A stretch of 39,779 nucleotides of DNA from Patescibacteria group bacterium (GCA_024277435.1 JAJRVJ010000023.1:1-39779); one strand, 5' to 3'; counted from the first letter of the stretch, positions 21,827-30,229 are shown. The notes: a model not told the origin generated them from the letters alone. A program made the numbers and translations.

Positions 21827-23116
21827 ATGAAAACAATCATTGAACCAAAAATATTAAAAGGCACACGAGATTTTCTTCCAGAAGAAATGGCAAAGCGTAA
21901 TTATGTAATGAGTACAATTAAAGCTGTATTTGAAAGATTTGGATACGATACAATTGAAACACCGGTAATTGAATATCAAGAAACACTTCTTGGTAAGTAT
22001 GGCGAAGAGGGGGCTAAGTTAACGTACGCATTTGAAGATAATGGTAAGCGTAAGATAGCTTTGCGTTACGACCAAACAGTGCCAACTACGCGCGTAGTTG
22101 CTAAATATGGTAATCAATTACCGATGCCATTTAAGCGCTATCAAATATCGCGTGTATGGCGAGCCGATAAACCAGCCAAGGGACGATACCGAGAATTTTA
22201 TCAATGTGATGTTGATATTATTGGTAGCGATGGGATTTTAGCAGATGTTGAAATTGCAAAGGTTATTTCCAATGTATTCACAAAATTAGGTCTTAATAAT
22301 TTCCAACTAAGATTTAATAGCAGGAAATTAATTAACGCAATCCTGGATGCGTTGGATGTAGCAAAAGATAATCAGTCATTCGTGATCCAGCGCATAGATA
22401 AGCTAGGTAAAATTGGCCTGGAAGGTGTAGCAAAGGAATTACAAGAAGTTCTAAATAAATCGCAAATAGAAGAAATAAAAAATATATTAAACATTACCGG
22501 AACAACAGCAGAAAAATTACAACAGTTAAAAAAGTATGACATATCCGAAGTTCAACAATTTGAGAAACTTTGCAGAGAATTTGGTGTCGCAGAAGAGAAT
22601 TTGGTGTTCGATATTAGCATTGCCCGCGGCTTAGATTATTACACGGGAATTATTTATGAAGTGGAGCTACCTGGTATAGATATAGGATCTGTTTGTGGTG
22701 GTGGAAGGTATGAGGATTTGTGCGGAATGTTTACCAGGCAAGAATATAGCGGCGTGGGCGTAGCATTTGGATTCGATCGCATAGTATTAGCAATGGAGGA
22801 ATTAGGATTACTAAAACAAGTTGGTCTAAACGCTCAAGTGCTTGTTACCTACTTTGATGATGAAATAATAAGTAGCAATTTAGAAATTGTGAATGAACTA
22901 CAAGCAGCTAATATAAATACCGAATTGTATATCGAGCCGGCCAAATTAGGCAAGCAATTCAAGTATGCAAACGCAAAGAATATCCCCCTAGTAATTGTGT
23001 GCGGTTCTGATGAAATTCAAAACGATGAAGTAACTATAAAGAATATGCTCACTGGAAAACAAAAAACGGTTCCACGCAAACAATTGGCTACGTACATTAC
23101 TGGTTTAGATATTTAG
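21827..23116 (+). CDS. hisS: Histidyl-tRNA synthetase (possibly also the HisZ partner)
   Basis: Class II aminoacyl-tRNA synthetase. GTRDFLPEEM (11-20) is the conserved N-terminal segment; motif 2 contains RYQISRVWRADKPAKGRYRE; histidine-binding motifs are GLDYYTGIIYEV and CGGGRYEDL; motif 3 is GVGVAFGFDRI. The C-terminal anticodon-binding domain (about 335-425) is present, so this is a real HisRS rather than the truncated HisZ. The KGRYREF form of motif 2 is closer to archaeal/eukaryotic-type HisRS. It lies 5 nt before hisG, as hisZ does in many operons. Because HisG is the short form, this protein might double as its regulatory subunit; that is inference. Confidence 0.93.
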   Translation: MKTIIEPKILKGTRDFLPEEMAKRNYVMSTIKAVFERFGYDTIETPVIEYQETLLGKYGEEGAKLTYAFEDNGKRKIALRYDQTVPTTRVVAKYGNQLPMPFKRYQISRVWRADKPAKGRYREFYQCDVDIIGSDGILADVEIAKVISNVFTKLGLNNFQLRFNSRKLINAILDALDVAKDNQSFVIQRIDKLGKIGLEGVAKELQEVLNKSQIEEIKNILNITGTTAEKLQQLKKYDISEVQQFEKLCREFGVAEENLVFDISIARGLDYYTGIIYEVELPGIDIGSVCGGGRYEDLCGMFTRQEYSGVGVAFGFDRIVLAMEELGLLKQVGLNAQVLVTYFDDEIISSNLEIVNELQAANINTELYIEPAKLGKQFKYANAKNIPLVIVCGSDEIQNDEVTIKNMLTGKQKTVPRKQLATYITGLDI

Positions 23117-23121
23117 CGCAT

Positions 23122-23688
23122 ATGAAAAATGTAACAATTGCAATTCAACGCCGTGGAAAATTACGGGCCGGTAGCCAGCAGTTCTTAGAACGAAAAGGTG
23201 TACTGCCATATATTGATGATTCGGTATTACGTAGTAGCTGTGAGCAATCTGGTTCAGACATATTGTATTTGCGTGATGATGATATTCCAGAATATATACT
23301 GCGCGGCGTAGCAGACTACGGCATAGTAGGTGAAAATGTTGTGTATGAAAAATCCGCCAACGTAACCATTGTTCAGCGTCTAGGCTTTGGGCTATGTAAT
23401 TTAGTAATTGCTGTGCCGAATAATTCGGGCATCACTTCAGTGAGCGAATTGGATGGAGAGCGCATTGCTACATCCTATCCAAATATTCTTCAACGATACT
23501 TAGGAAAACAAGGTGTACGAGCCTCCATCATTACCATTCAGGGATCCGTGGAGATTGCTCCAGAATTAAATTTGGCGGATGCCGTTTGTGATATCACACA
23601 AACAGGAAATACATTAAAGGAACATAATTTGCGACCACTTGAAATAATCCTAAAATCCGAAGCGGTACTAATAAAGAATGAACTATGA
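23122..23688 (+). CDS. hisG: ATP phosphoribosyltransferase, short form
   Basis: First step of histidine synthesis: ATP plus PRPP gives phosphoribosyl-ATP. The core motifs are IAIQRRGKLRAGSQQFL (6-22), DDIPEYILRGVADYGIVGEN and the PRPP-binding ADAVCDITQTGNTLKEHNL. The ORF ends right after the catalytic core (188 residues), so the C-terminal ACT-like regulatory domain of the long form is absent. Short HisG normally needs HisZ. Its ATG follows hisS by 5 nt and its stop overlaps hisD (ATGA). Confidence 0.93.
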   Translation: MKNVTIAIQRRGKLRAGSQQFLERKGVLPYIDDSVLRSSCEQSGSDILYLRDDDIPEYILRGVADYGIVGENVVYEKSANVTIVQRLGFGLCNLVIAVPNNSGITSVSELDGERIATSYPNILQRYLGKQGVRASIITIQGSVEIAPELNLADAVCDITQTGNTLKEHNLRPLEIILKSEAVLIKNEL

Positions 23689-24986
23689 AATTACAAGTAA
23701 AAACAATTCAAGAATTTAAGAAATCTATGCGTTACGAAAAGGTAATGCAGCGCAGTGGATTTGGTGAAGGCAATGTTCTTAGTACAGTGCAGTCTATTAT
23801 GGATGATGTGAGAGATCGTGGTGATGTAGCGATAGATGAATACGCAGAGATGTTTGATGGTGTACGCGTTACGAATCTACTCGTATCAACACAAGCGATT
23901 CAAGATGCGTATACAAAGGTGGATCAATCTATTATTGAGGCGTTACAAACAGCAGCTCAAAATATTACGGCTGTACATAAAGCTCAGTTGCCAGATAACG
24001 ATCCAGCAACTGTTGTTATGCCTGGAGTGGAAGTATGGCGCAAATATATAGCAATAGAGACCGTTGGTTTGTATGTGCCTGGAGGTAGGGCCGTATATCC
24101 ATCCTCCGTGCTCATGACAGCTATTCCAGCAAAGCTAGCAGGATGTAAGCGTGTAGTAATTACAACCCCTCCACAACCAGATGGAACAATTGCGCCAGCG
24201 CTATTAGTAGCAGCGGATATTGCTGGCATTGAAGAAATATATACCGTGGGAGGAGCTCAGGCAATTGCCGCTTTGGTATACGGTACGAAAAGTATTCCAA
24301 AAGTAAGCAAAATATTTGGTCCTGGTAATTCGTACGTTGCTACTGCTAAATTATTAGCGTATAGCACTGGCGATGTGGCAATTGATTCTCCAGCAGGGCC
24401 ATCGGAGGTGTTAGTAATTGCCGATGATACAGCAAGCGCAGAATATATTGCCGCAGACATTATGTGTGATACCGAACATGGTGATGATTCGGCCGGAATA
24501 GTAATAACAACTTCTAAGGAGTTAGCGCAAGAAGTATTGCAAGAAATAAAAAAAACCTACACACAATTTCCTACCGCAGACCGAATAAAGAAGTCACTAG
24601 AAAACTATGGAGCAATTGTTGTTGTAGATACGATAGAGCAAGCTGTGCAGCTTGCTAATGAATATGCCGCAGAGCATACTCTGGTGCAAGTTCGTAATGC
24701 CACTGTGATTGCCAAGAAAATTGTTAATGCAGGATCGGTATTTATTGGTAATTATTCATGTAAGGCAGCTGGCGATTATGCTACCGGATCTAATCACGTG
24801 TTGCCCACCGGTGGAGCGGCTAAGATGTTCTCAGCACTTTCGGTATTGGATTTTATGAAACTCATAGAATATCAGTTAGTATCTCGGGATGGATTAAAAG
24901 AGTTGCGCCCTACCATTGAAACATTGGCAACGGTTGAGCAATTACCCGCGCATGCTTACTCCAGTGCAGTACGATTTAACAAGTAA
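23685..24986 (+). CDS. hisD: Histidinol dehydrogenase
   Basis: Last two steps of the pathway, a Zn-dependent NAD+ oxidation of histidinol to histidine. Conserved regions: GLYVPGGRAVYPSSVLM near 125, VITTPPQPDG, IYTVGGAQAIAALVYGT, KIFGPGNSYVATAK, DSPAGPSEVLVIAD, CDTEHGDDSA, and NHVLPTGGAAKMFSALSVLDF. The zinc ligands and catalytic Glu/His lie within these. 433 residues is normal. It overlaps hisG by 4 nt (ATGA) and is followed after 32 nt by hisC. Confidence 0.96.
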   Translation: MKLQVKTIQEFKKSMRYEKVMQRSGFGEGNVLSTVQSIMDDVRDRGDVAIDEYAEMFDGVRVTNLLVSTQAIQDAYTKVDQSIIEALQTAAQNITAVHKAQLPDNDPATVVMPGVEVWRKYIAIETVGLYVPGGRAVYPSSVLMTAIPAKLAGCKRVVITTPPQPDGTIAPALLVAADIAGIEEIYTVGGAQAIAALVYGTKSIPKVSKIFGPGNSYVATAKLLAYSTGDVAIDSPAGPSEVLVIADDTASAEYIAADIMCDTEHGDDSAGIVITTSKELAQEVLQEIKKTYTQFPTADRIKKSLENYGAIVVVDTIEQAVQLANEYAAEHTLVQVRNATVIAKKIVNAGSVFIGNYSCKAAGDYATGSNHVLPTGGAAKMFSALSVLDFMKLIEYQLVSRDGLKELRPTIETLATVEQLPAHAYSSAVRFNK

Positions 24987-24991
24987 ATTGA

Positions 24992-25018
24992 ATTCATGAA
25001 TTCGATCAACCAACAGGC
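24992..25018 (+). repeat. Start-proximal repeat, copy before hisC
   Basis: The same 22-nt sequence as at 4952-4973, followed by 5 different bases and the ATG at 25019. Here the palindromic part extends to GAATTCATGAATTC (24990-25003). Confidence 0.75.
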
Positions 25019-26101
25019 ATGAAAAATGTAGCTAATCAATATATTCAAAATATGAAACCCTACAGGCCGCCCTTACAAGGTAGGGCGGCGTATTCAGGGG
25101 TGCTGCTTGATTTTAACGAACGTACAATTCCAGTAAGTACAAACGTTCAGAATGTGCTGCGTAAGTGTATTGATAATCAAGGATACGCGCGGTACCCAGA
25201 ATACAATGGAGAGTTAGAGGAAAAAATAATCACCTATCTTGATGAAAAAAATATTTATGCTGACAACATTATGATTACCAATGGTGGTGATCAGGCGATT
25301 GATGTGATCTTTCGTACGTTCTCAAGCGTTGGTGATGAAGTGATTATTCCATCCCCTAGTTTTGCAATGTTCAATCAGGCTGCCGGAATGAATGGAAATA
25401 CAATTCTAGAAATACCATATGAAGATGATTTATCATTTCCTACACAGAACATATTACGCAGCATAAATGAAAAAACAAAGCTCGTAACAATTTGTTCTCC
25501 AAATAATCCTACAGGCACATTAGTTTCTATAAATGATATAGAAGCAATTGCTCGGGCAATGGTAAATGGAGTTGTGCTAGTTGATGAAGCGTATGCTGAA
25601 TTTTCTGGCGTTAGTGCAATTTCGTTGATTCAAAGGTATTCAAACATTGTTATTCTACGATCATTTTCCAAACCATTTGGATTAGCTGGACTACGCATAG
25701 GATATTGCATTGCCGATCAAATAATGATTGAGGAGATGTTAAAGGTACGTGGCCCATATGATGTAAATACTATGGCATATGTTGCAGCTATAGCAGCGCT
25801 AGATGATTGGCCGGCTACAAAGCAGTATATAGATGAAGTAATGAATGAGGCTAAGCCGTTGGTTGAGAAATTCTTTTCCAACAACAACATTGCATGGTAT
25901 CCAAGCTCAGCAAATTTTATTCTGTTTAATCCAGGTAATGCGCAAGCTGTACTAGCGGTAATGAATGAATCTGGATTTCGAATGAGAAGACGTAGCGGAG
26001 TTCTCGTTGATGGAATGATTAGAGTAACAATAGGTACAGTTAAACAAATGCAGGAATTTATTAGCACGTATACAGAATTGATACTTAATAAATCGATATG
26101 A
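25019..26101 (+). CDS. hisC: Histidinol-phosphate aminotransferase
   Basis: PLP-dependent transamination of imidazole acetol-phosphate. The N-terminus YRPPLQGRAAYSGVLLDFNE is typical; ITNGGDQAIDVIFRTF binds the cofactor phosphate; CSPNNPTGTLVS, VLVDEAYAEFSG (Asp, Tyr) and ILRSFSKPFGLAGLRIGYCI with the Schiff-base Lys near residue 222 are all present, as is a C-terminal RMRRRSGVL-type Arg. 360 residues is normal. The preceding gap holds the 22-nt repeat shared with tig. It overlaps the next gene by 4 nt. Confidence 0.95.
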   Translation: MKNVANQYIQNMKPYRPPLQGRAAYSGVLLDFNERTIPVSTNVQNVLRKCIDNQGYARYPEYNGELEEKIITYLDEKNIYADNIMITNGGDQAIDVIFRTFSSVGDEVIIPSPSFAMFNQAAGMNGNTILEIPYEDDLSFPTQNILRSINEKTKLVTICSPNNPTGTLVSINDIEAIARAMVNGVVLVDEAYAEFSGVSAISLIQRYSNIVILRSFSKPFGLAGLRIGYCIADQIMIEEMLKVRGPYDVNTMAYVAAIAALDDWPATKQYIDEVMNEAKPLVEKFFSNNNIAWYPSSANFILFNPGNAQAVLAVMNESGFRMRRRSGVLVDGMIRVTIGTVKQMQEFISTYTELILNKSI

Positions 26102-26601
26102 AAAAATATGCATTCTTAGACAGGGACGGAGCGCTTATTAATGAGCCTCAAACTGATTATCAAGTAGACAGCATTAAAAAACTACAGATACTCGATGGCG
26201 TACTAGAGGGCTTGGGGTGGTTGCAGCAACAGGGATATATATTGGTGATGATCACAAATCAAAACGGTGTTGGAACGAAAGCGTTCCCCTATTCCGATTT
26301 TGATGCGCCACATCAACGCATGCTTGAAATGTTTGCAGAAAATGATATTCAGTTTGAACGCATATTCATCTGTCCGCATTTTCCAGAAGATAAGTGCTTA
26401 TGCAGAAAACCGGAAACCGGGCTTGTAGAGTACTGGCTCACAACGGTGGATGTAGATAAAGAACGCTCTTTTATGTATGGAGATAGAAATAGCGACAGAG
26501 AATTCGCAAAAAATATCGGAGTGCAATTCATTCAAACAAAAACAAATAATGAATTTCAAATAGAGAGAATACGCACATTAATTAGTAAGTACAATTTATG
26601 A
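26098..26601 (+). CDS. hisN: Histidinol-phosphate phosphatase (HisB-N type, HAD family)
   Basis: Dephosphorylates histidinol phosphate. It follows the N-terminal half of E. coli-type bifunctional HisB closely: FLDRDGALINEPQTDYQVDS (nucleophile and acid Asp in DRDG), GYILVMITNQNGVGT, FPYSDFDAPH, and the Zn-loop ICPHFPEDKCLCRKP, then MYGDRNSDREFA. Here it is a separate 167-residue gene and not fused to the dehydratase. Its stop codon overlaps the region of the hisB start. Confidence 0.92.
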   Translation: MKKYAFLDRDGALINEPQTDYQVDSIKKLQILDGVLEGLGWLQQQGYILVMITNQNGVGTKAFPYSDFDAPHQRMLEMFAENDIQFERIFICPHFPEDKCLCRKPETGLVEYWLTTVDVDKERSFMYGDRNSDREFAKNIGVQFIQTKTNNEFQIERIRTLISKYNL

Positions 26602-26618
26602 ATTGTACTAACCAAAAT

Positions 26619-27215
26619 ATGAAACAACGAACTACAACAATTAAACGAGATACAAATGAAACGCAAATCGAACTAACGCTTAACCTTGACGGTAGTGGAG
26701 AGTACGATATCGATACCTCCATTGGTTTTTTAAACCACATGTTAGAGCTATTTGCTAAACATGGATTATTTGATCTTACCGTCAAAGCAACGGGTGATGT
26801 GGAGTATGATGATCATCATGTTATTGAAGATATAGGAATAGTATTGGGACAAGCAATCTACAGGGCAGTTGGAGATAAGCGTGGTATTAACCGCTATGGA
26901 TTCTTTGTGTTACCGATGGACGAGGTACTGGCGCTATGTGCAGTAGATTTAGCTGGCAGGTATTCCTACGATGATAATTACGAACCAGTGCGAGAAAAAG
27001 TGAATGATTTTCCAACAGAAATGATGTGGCATTTTTTTCAGCAAATCGCATTGGAGTCCAAAATGAATTTACACATTCAACTATTGAATCCAGGACGTAA
27101 CGAGCATCACAGACTAGAAGGTATATTTAAATCATTCGCTCGATCATTACGAATAGCTTGTTCATATGATGATCGTGCGCTCGATCAATTACCTTCAACT
27201 AAGGGAAAGCTCTAA
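26619..27215 (+). CDS. hisB: Imidazoleglycerol-phosphate dehydratase
   Basis: Dehydrates IGP to imidazole acetol-phosphate. Mn-binding His-rich motifs: IGFLNHMLELFAKHG, DDHHVIEDIGIVLG, the third pair near NEHHRLEGIFKSFARSL, and the C-terminal STKG. The start is put at 26619 (MKQRTTTIKRDTNET) because the family begins here; the upstream in-frame ATG 26598 adds seven residues and overlaps hisN. In front of 26619 lies a near-palindrome (GTACAATT/AATTGTAC, 26589-26608) followed by AACCAA, like the repeat before tig and hisC. Confidence 0.93.
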   Translation: MKQRTTTIKRDTNETQIELTLNLDGSGEYDIDTSIGFLNHMLELFAKHGLFDLTVKATGDVEYDDHHVIEDIGIVLGQAIYRAVGDKRGINRYGFFVLPMDEVLALCAVDLAGRYSYDDNYEPVREKVNDFPTEMMWHFFQQIALESKMNLHIQLLNPGRNEHHRLEGIFKSFARSLRIACSYDDRALDQLPSTKGKL

Positions 27216-27229
27216 TTAACATAACAACT

Positions 27230-29332
27230 ATGATAGCAGTAATTAATTACAAATCTGGAAACGTCGGGTCACTTACCAGTGCGTTTGATCGTTTACAGCA
27301 AGACTATGTTGTCACGGATGACCCTGTGGTCATTCGTGGCGCCGATCGCGTTATTCTGCCTGGTCAAGGAAGGTTTGGGCAGGTAATGCGAGAGTTAGAG
27401 GTAAAGGGCTTGGATGATGTGATAAAAGATCTCACACAACCATTTCTTGGCATTTGTGTAGGTATGCAAATTTTGTTTGAACAATCTGAAGAAGATCCAG
27501 AGGTGGGTTTGAGTATTATTCCTGGAACGGTAACACGATTTTCTAACAGAAACCCTATACCGCAGATGGGTTGGAATGCATTGGAAGCGAACGGTGCAAA
27601 TTTGGGGTACGTCTATTTTGTTCATTCATATTATGTGCCGGCCTCCTCAAGGTATACAGTTGCGAGTACGAATTATGGAGAGGAAATTGCAGCGATTATT
27701 CAACAGGATAATTATGTTGGCATGCAATTTCACCCTGAGAAATCTGGAATAGTTGGTATGCAATTATTAGAACAATTTTGCACTGCAGGTACAATGAAAG
27801 TAAAGCCATTCGAAATATGGCCAGCTATTGATATTATCAATGGTAAGTGTGTGCGCCTAACGCAAGGCAAGTTTGATGAACAGACTACATACGATACTGA
27901 TCCGCTAATGATCGCCAAGCAGTTTGATCGAGATGGAGTAGCTGGTATTCATATTGTAGATTTAGATGCAGCAAAATCTGGAGAGCCAAAAAATATGAAT
28001 CTCATTAAACAGATTGCTAATGCCATTTCGATTCCTATTGAAGTTGGCGGAGGTATTCGTTCTGTAGGTATCGCGCAAGAGTATTTAGAGGCTGGCATCG
28101 CTAGGGTAATTATCGGTACTGCTGCATTTACTAAGCCGGAGTTAGTCAAAGAGCTTATCGAGAAATTTGGTCCCGAAAAAGTTGTTTTGGGAATTGATAT
28201 AAAAGATGGTAAGCCAGCAATTCGTGGCTGGAAGGACACTGTTAACGCTTCACTTGATGTAGTGATTGAGCAATTTCGGGCGATGAATGTAAGAACTATA
28301 ATTGTTACTGATATTAGTAAAGATGGAATGTTAGCTGGACCAAATCTTGCGCTGATTAAAGAAGTCATGAACAATGATATTGAGGTTGTTGTGTCTGGCG
28401 GTGTTACGACAGCACAAGATATCAATGATTCCAGGGTTACTGGCGCTAAGGGAGTAATTATCGGTAAAGCTATTTACGAAGGCAAGTTAAATTTACAAAC
28501 CGTGGTACATTGCAGTAGAGACGCATTGCAATGCGTCTCTACTGCTGGATTATCTGCAAAAATCCCATCAGGCTTAACTAAACGAATAATCCCCTGTATG
28601 GATATTGCAAACGGCAGAGTTGTGAAAGGTGCAAAATTTACAGAACTACAAGATGCTGGTGATCCTGTTGAATTAGCAAAAGTGTATTCAACGCAAGGCG
28701 CAGACGAGTTAGTATTTCTTGATATCAACGCAACGCTTGAGAATCGTTCAACATTATATAGCCTAGTAAAAGAAGTGGCAGCTAATGTAACAATCCCCTT
28801 TACTGTTGGTGGTGGCATAAGAACAATTCAAGATATTGAACAATTACTTAGAGCCGGAGCAGATAAAGTATCAATTGGATCGGCTGCAGTAACGGATTTT
28901 GAATTTGTTCGTAGCGCTGTAGAAAAATTTGGAAGCCAGTGCATTGTTATTTCGGTTGATCCGAAATGGAATAATCAGGCCAAGCAATGGGAGATATATA
29001 TTCGAGGCGGCAGAAAAAATACAGGTATGAATGTAATTGATTTTGTGAAGAATATGGAGGTGGTTGGCGTGGGTGAGTTGTTAGTAAACTCTGTAGATAA
29101 AGATGGAATGAAAGAAGGGTATGATATTGCATTACTTAAAGCTGCGCGCGCTGCCGTGAATATCCCAATTATTGCATCCAGTGGCGTTGGTTCTCAAGAA
29201 GATTTTGCAGACGCCTTTATAAAGGCTGAGTGTGATGCTGCTCTTGCAGCTAGTGTATTTCACTACAAGGAATTATCAGTAAAGGGCGTGAAGGAATATC
29301 TAAATGAAAAAAATATTACAGTACGATTATGA
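27230..29332 (+). CDS. hisHAF: HisH-HisA-HisF triple fusion
   Basis: One 700-residue frame holds three enzymes. Residues 1-188 are HisH, the glutaminase of IGP synthase (LPGQGRFG, GICVGMQILFEQ with the nucleophile Cys, MQFHPEKSG). Residues 189-about 427 are HisA, the ProFAR isomerase (WPAIDIINGKCVRLTQGKF with catalytic Asp, VDLDAAKSG, EVGGGIRS, VTDISKDGMLAGPN with the second Asp). Residues about 446-700 are HisF, the cyclase (IIPCMDIANGRVVKG, VGGGIRTIQDIE, SIGSAAV, NSVDKDGMKEGYD). All catalytic residues appear present. The linker (428-439) is encoded by palindrome F. The natural order in many operons is hisH-hisA-hisF, so the fusion fits loss of two stops. It makes HisA physically part of the channel between ProFAR and IGP. 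Confidence 0.93.
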   Translation: MIAVINYKSGNVGSLTSAFDRLQQDYVVTDDPVVIRGADRVILPGQGRFGQVMRELEVKGLDDVIKDLTQPFLGICVGMQILFEQSEEDPEVGLSIIPGTVTRFSNRNPIPQMGWNALEANGANLGYVYFVHSYYVPASSRYTVASTNYGEEIAAIIQQDNYVGMQFHPEKSGIVGMQLLEQFCTAGTMKVKPFEIWPAIDIINGKCVRLTQGKFDEQTTYDTDPLMIAKQFDRDGVAGIHIVDLDAAKSGEPKNMNLIKQIANAISIPIEVGGGIRSVGIAQEYLEAGIARVIIGTAAFTKPELVKELIEKFGPEKVVLGIDIKDGKPAIRGWKDTVNASLDVVIEQFRAMNVRTIIVTDISKDGMLAGPNLALIKEVMNNDIEVVVSGGVTTAQDINDSRVTGAKGVIIGKAIYEGKLNLQTVVHCSRDALQCVSTAGLSAKIPSGLTKRIIPCMDIANGRVVKGAKFTELQDAGDPVELAKVYSTQGADELVFLDINATLENRSTLYSLVKEVAANVTIPFTVGGGIRTIQDIEQLLRAGADKVSIGSAAVTDFEFVRSAVEKFGSQCIVISVDPKWNNQAKQWEIYIRGGRKNTGMNVIDFVKNMEVVGVGELLVNSVDKDGMKEGYDIALLKAARAAVNIPIIASSGVGSQEDFADAFIKAECDAALAASVFHYKELSVKGVKEYLNEKNITVRL
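28512..28545. repeat. GTAG/CTAC palindrome, copy F, inside the hisHAF coding region
   Basis: GCAGTAGAGACGCATT (28512-28527), GC, then the exact reverse complement to 28545: a perfect 34-nt palindrome. It is translated as part of the HisA-HisF linker. 34 is not a multiple of 3, so its arrival changed the frame at that point. Confidence 0.85.
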
Positions 29333-29919
29333 ATATGAAAATGGATTGGAGAAAAATGGAGGAGCTCATTCCGGCAATCATTCAAAATGGCGCTACAGGG
29401 AAAGTGCTAATGTTGGGATACATGAATCAAGAGGCTTTACAGAAAACGCAGGACACTAAAAAGGTGTGGTTATATAGTCGTAGTAAGCAGCGGCTCTGGA
29501 TGAAGGGTGAGATAAGTGGTAATGAGTTATCTGTGAAGAATATCGAAACCGATTGTGATAATGATGCGCTAGTAATAACTGCACAACCCACTGGACCAAC
29601 GTGTCATACAGGAGAGATAAGCTGCTTCGGAAAATATTCCGAAACAATTCTTGAAGAGTTACAAAGTATTATTCAGCAGCGAAAAAAAATGTTGCCAGAG
29701 AATTCGTACACAGCCTCCTTATTTAATAAAGGGTATGAACAAATTGCTAGCAAGGTATTAGAAGAAGCTGAAGAGGTTGTTGCTGCTGGTAGATCGGAAT
29801 CGGACGAGCGTGTAGCAGAGGAAACGGCCGACGTGATTTACCATATGATGGTGTTATTAGCGCAGCGTAATATTCCTCTTGAAGATGTATTTGCAGTGCT
29901 TAATGAACGGAATGGGTAA
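29329..29919 (+). CDS. hisIE: Bifunctional phosphoribosyl-AMP cyclohydrolase / phosphoribosyl-ATP diphosphatase
   Basis: Second and third steps of the pathway. HisI domain (1-about 112): VLMLGYMNQEAL, WLYSRSKQRLWMKGE, IETDCDNDALVI (metal-binding DCDxD) and PTGPTCHTGEISCF (Zn Cys residues). HisE domain (about 118-196): NSYTASLFNKGYEQIASKVLEEAEEVV with the helical EExxE metal sites and AEETADVIYHMMVLL. The length is normal for the fusion. The start overlaps the hisHAF stop by 4 nt. It is the last gene of the operon. Confidence 0.95.
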   Translation: MNMKMDWRKMEELIPAIIQNGATGKVLMLGYMNQEALQKTQDTKKVWLYSRSKQRLWMKGEISGNELSVKNIETDCDNDALVITAQPTGPTCHTGEISCFGKYSETILEELQSIIQQRKKMLPENSYTASLFNKGYEQIASKVLEEAEEVVAAGRSESDERVAEETADVIYHMMVLLAQRNIPLEDVFAVLNERNG

Positions 29920-30229
29920 ATGTATATATCATGCAGTGTCAAAAGCTTCTGTACATTTACACTAATTAGACTGGACATAAAATAGATTCACACCATATAC
30001 TTTATATAAGATTACATATTTTCTCATAAACGTTAATAGGAGCGGCATTAATTATTTCAAGTGGTAAATGAGCAGTACATTCTCTGCTACTGGCTTCTAG
30101 TGTTTCCTTATCCAAGAAGCTATTAATGAAGTACTTTAAATATATACCATTTTATCACCACGTTTACGTATGTTATGCCAAAAATCCCGTCGAGTGACGG
30201 GATTTTGTTTCTCAAGGGGGATGAGTTTG
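29920..30229. other. Gene-free interval after the his operon
   Basis: 310 nt of AT-rich sequence between hisIE and tRNA-Gly. I see no credible ORF or RNA fold except the bidirectional terminator at 30181-30206. Confidence 0.6.
30181..30206. terminator. Terminator between his operon and tRNA-Gly(UCC)
   Basis: AAAATCCCGTC, GAGT loop, GACGGGATTTT: perfect 11-bp stem with A and T runs on both sides, suited to either strand. Confidence 0.85.

Noticed and set aside
21827-23116. Call this gene hisZ because it precedes short hisG
   Set aside because: It keeps the anticodon-binding domain and all HisRS motifs, so hisS is the safer name; a HisZ role is left as a finding.
25050-25095. Palindrome in the hisC start region (GCCGCCCT/AGGGCGGC) as another inserted repeat
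   Set aside because: The encoded PPLQGRAAYSG fits the normal N-terminus of HisC relatives, so the stem is probably a by-product of coding sequence. It also lacks the GTAG/CTAC ends in the right order.
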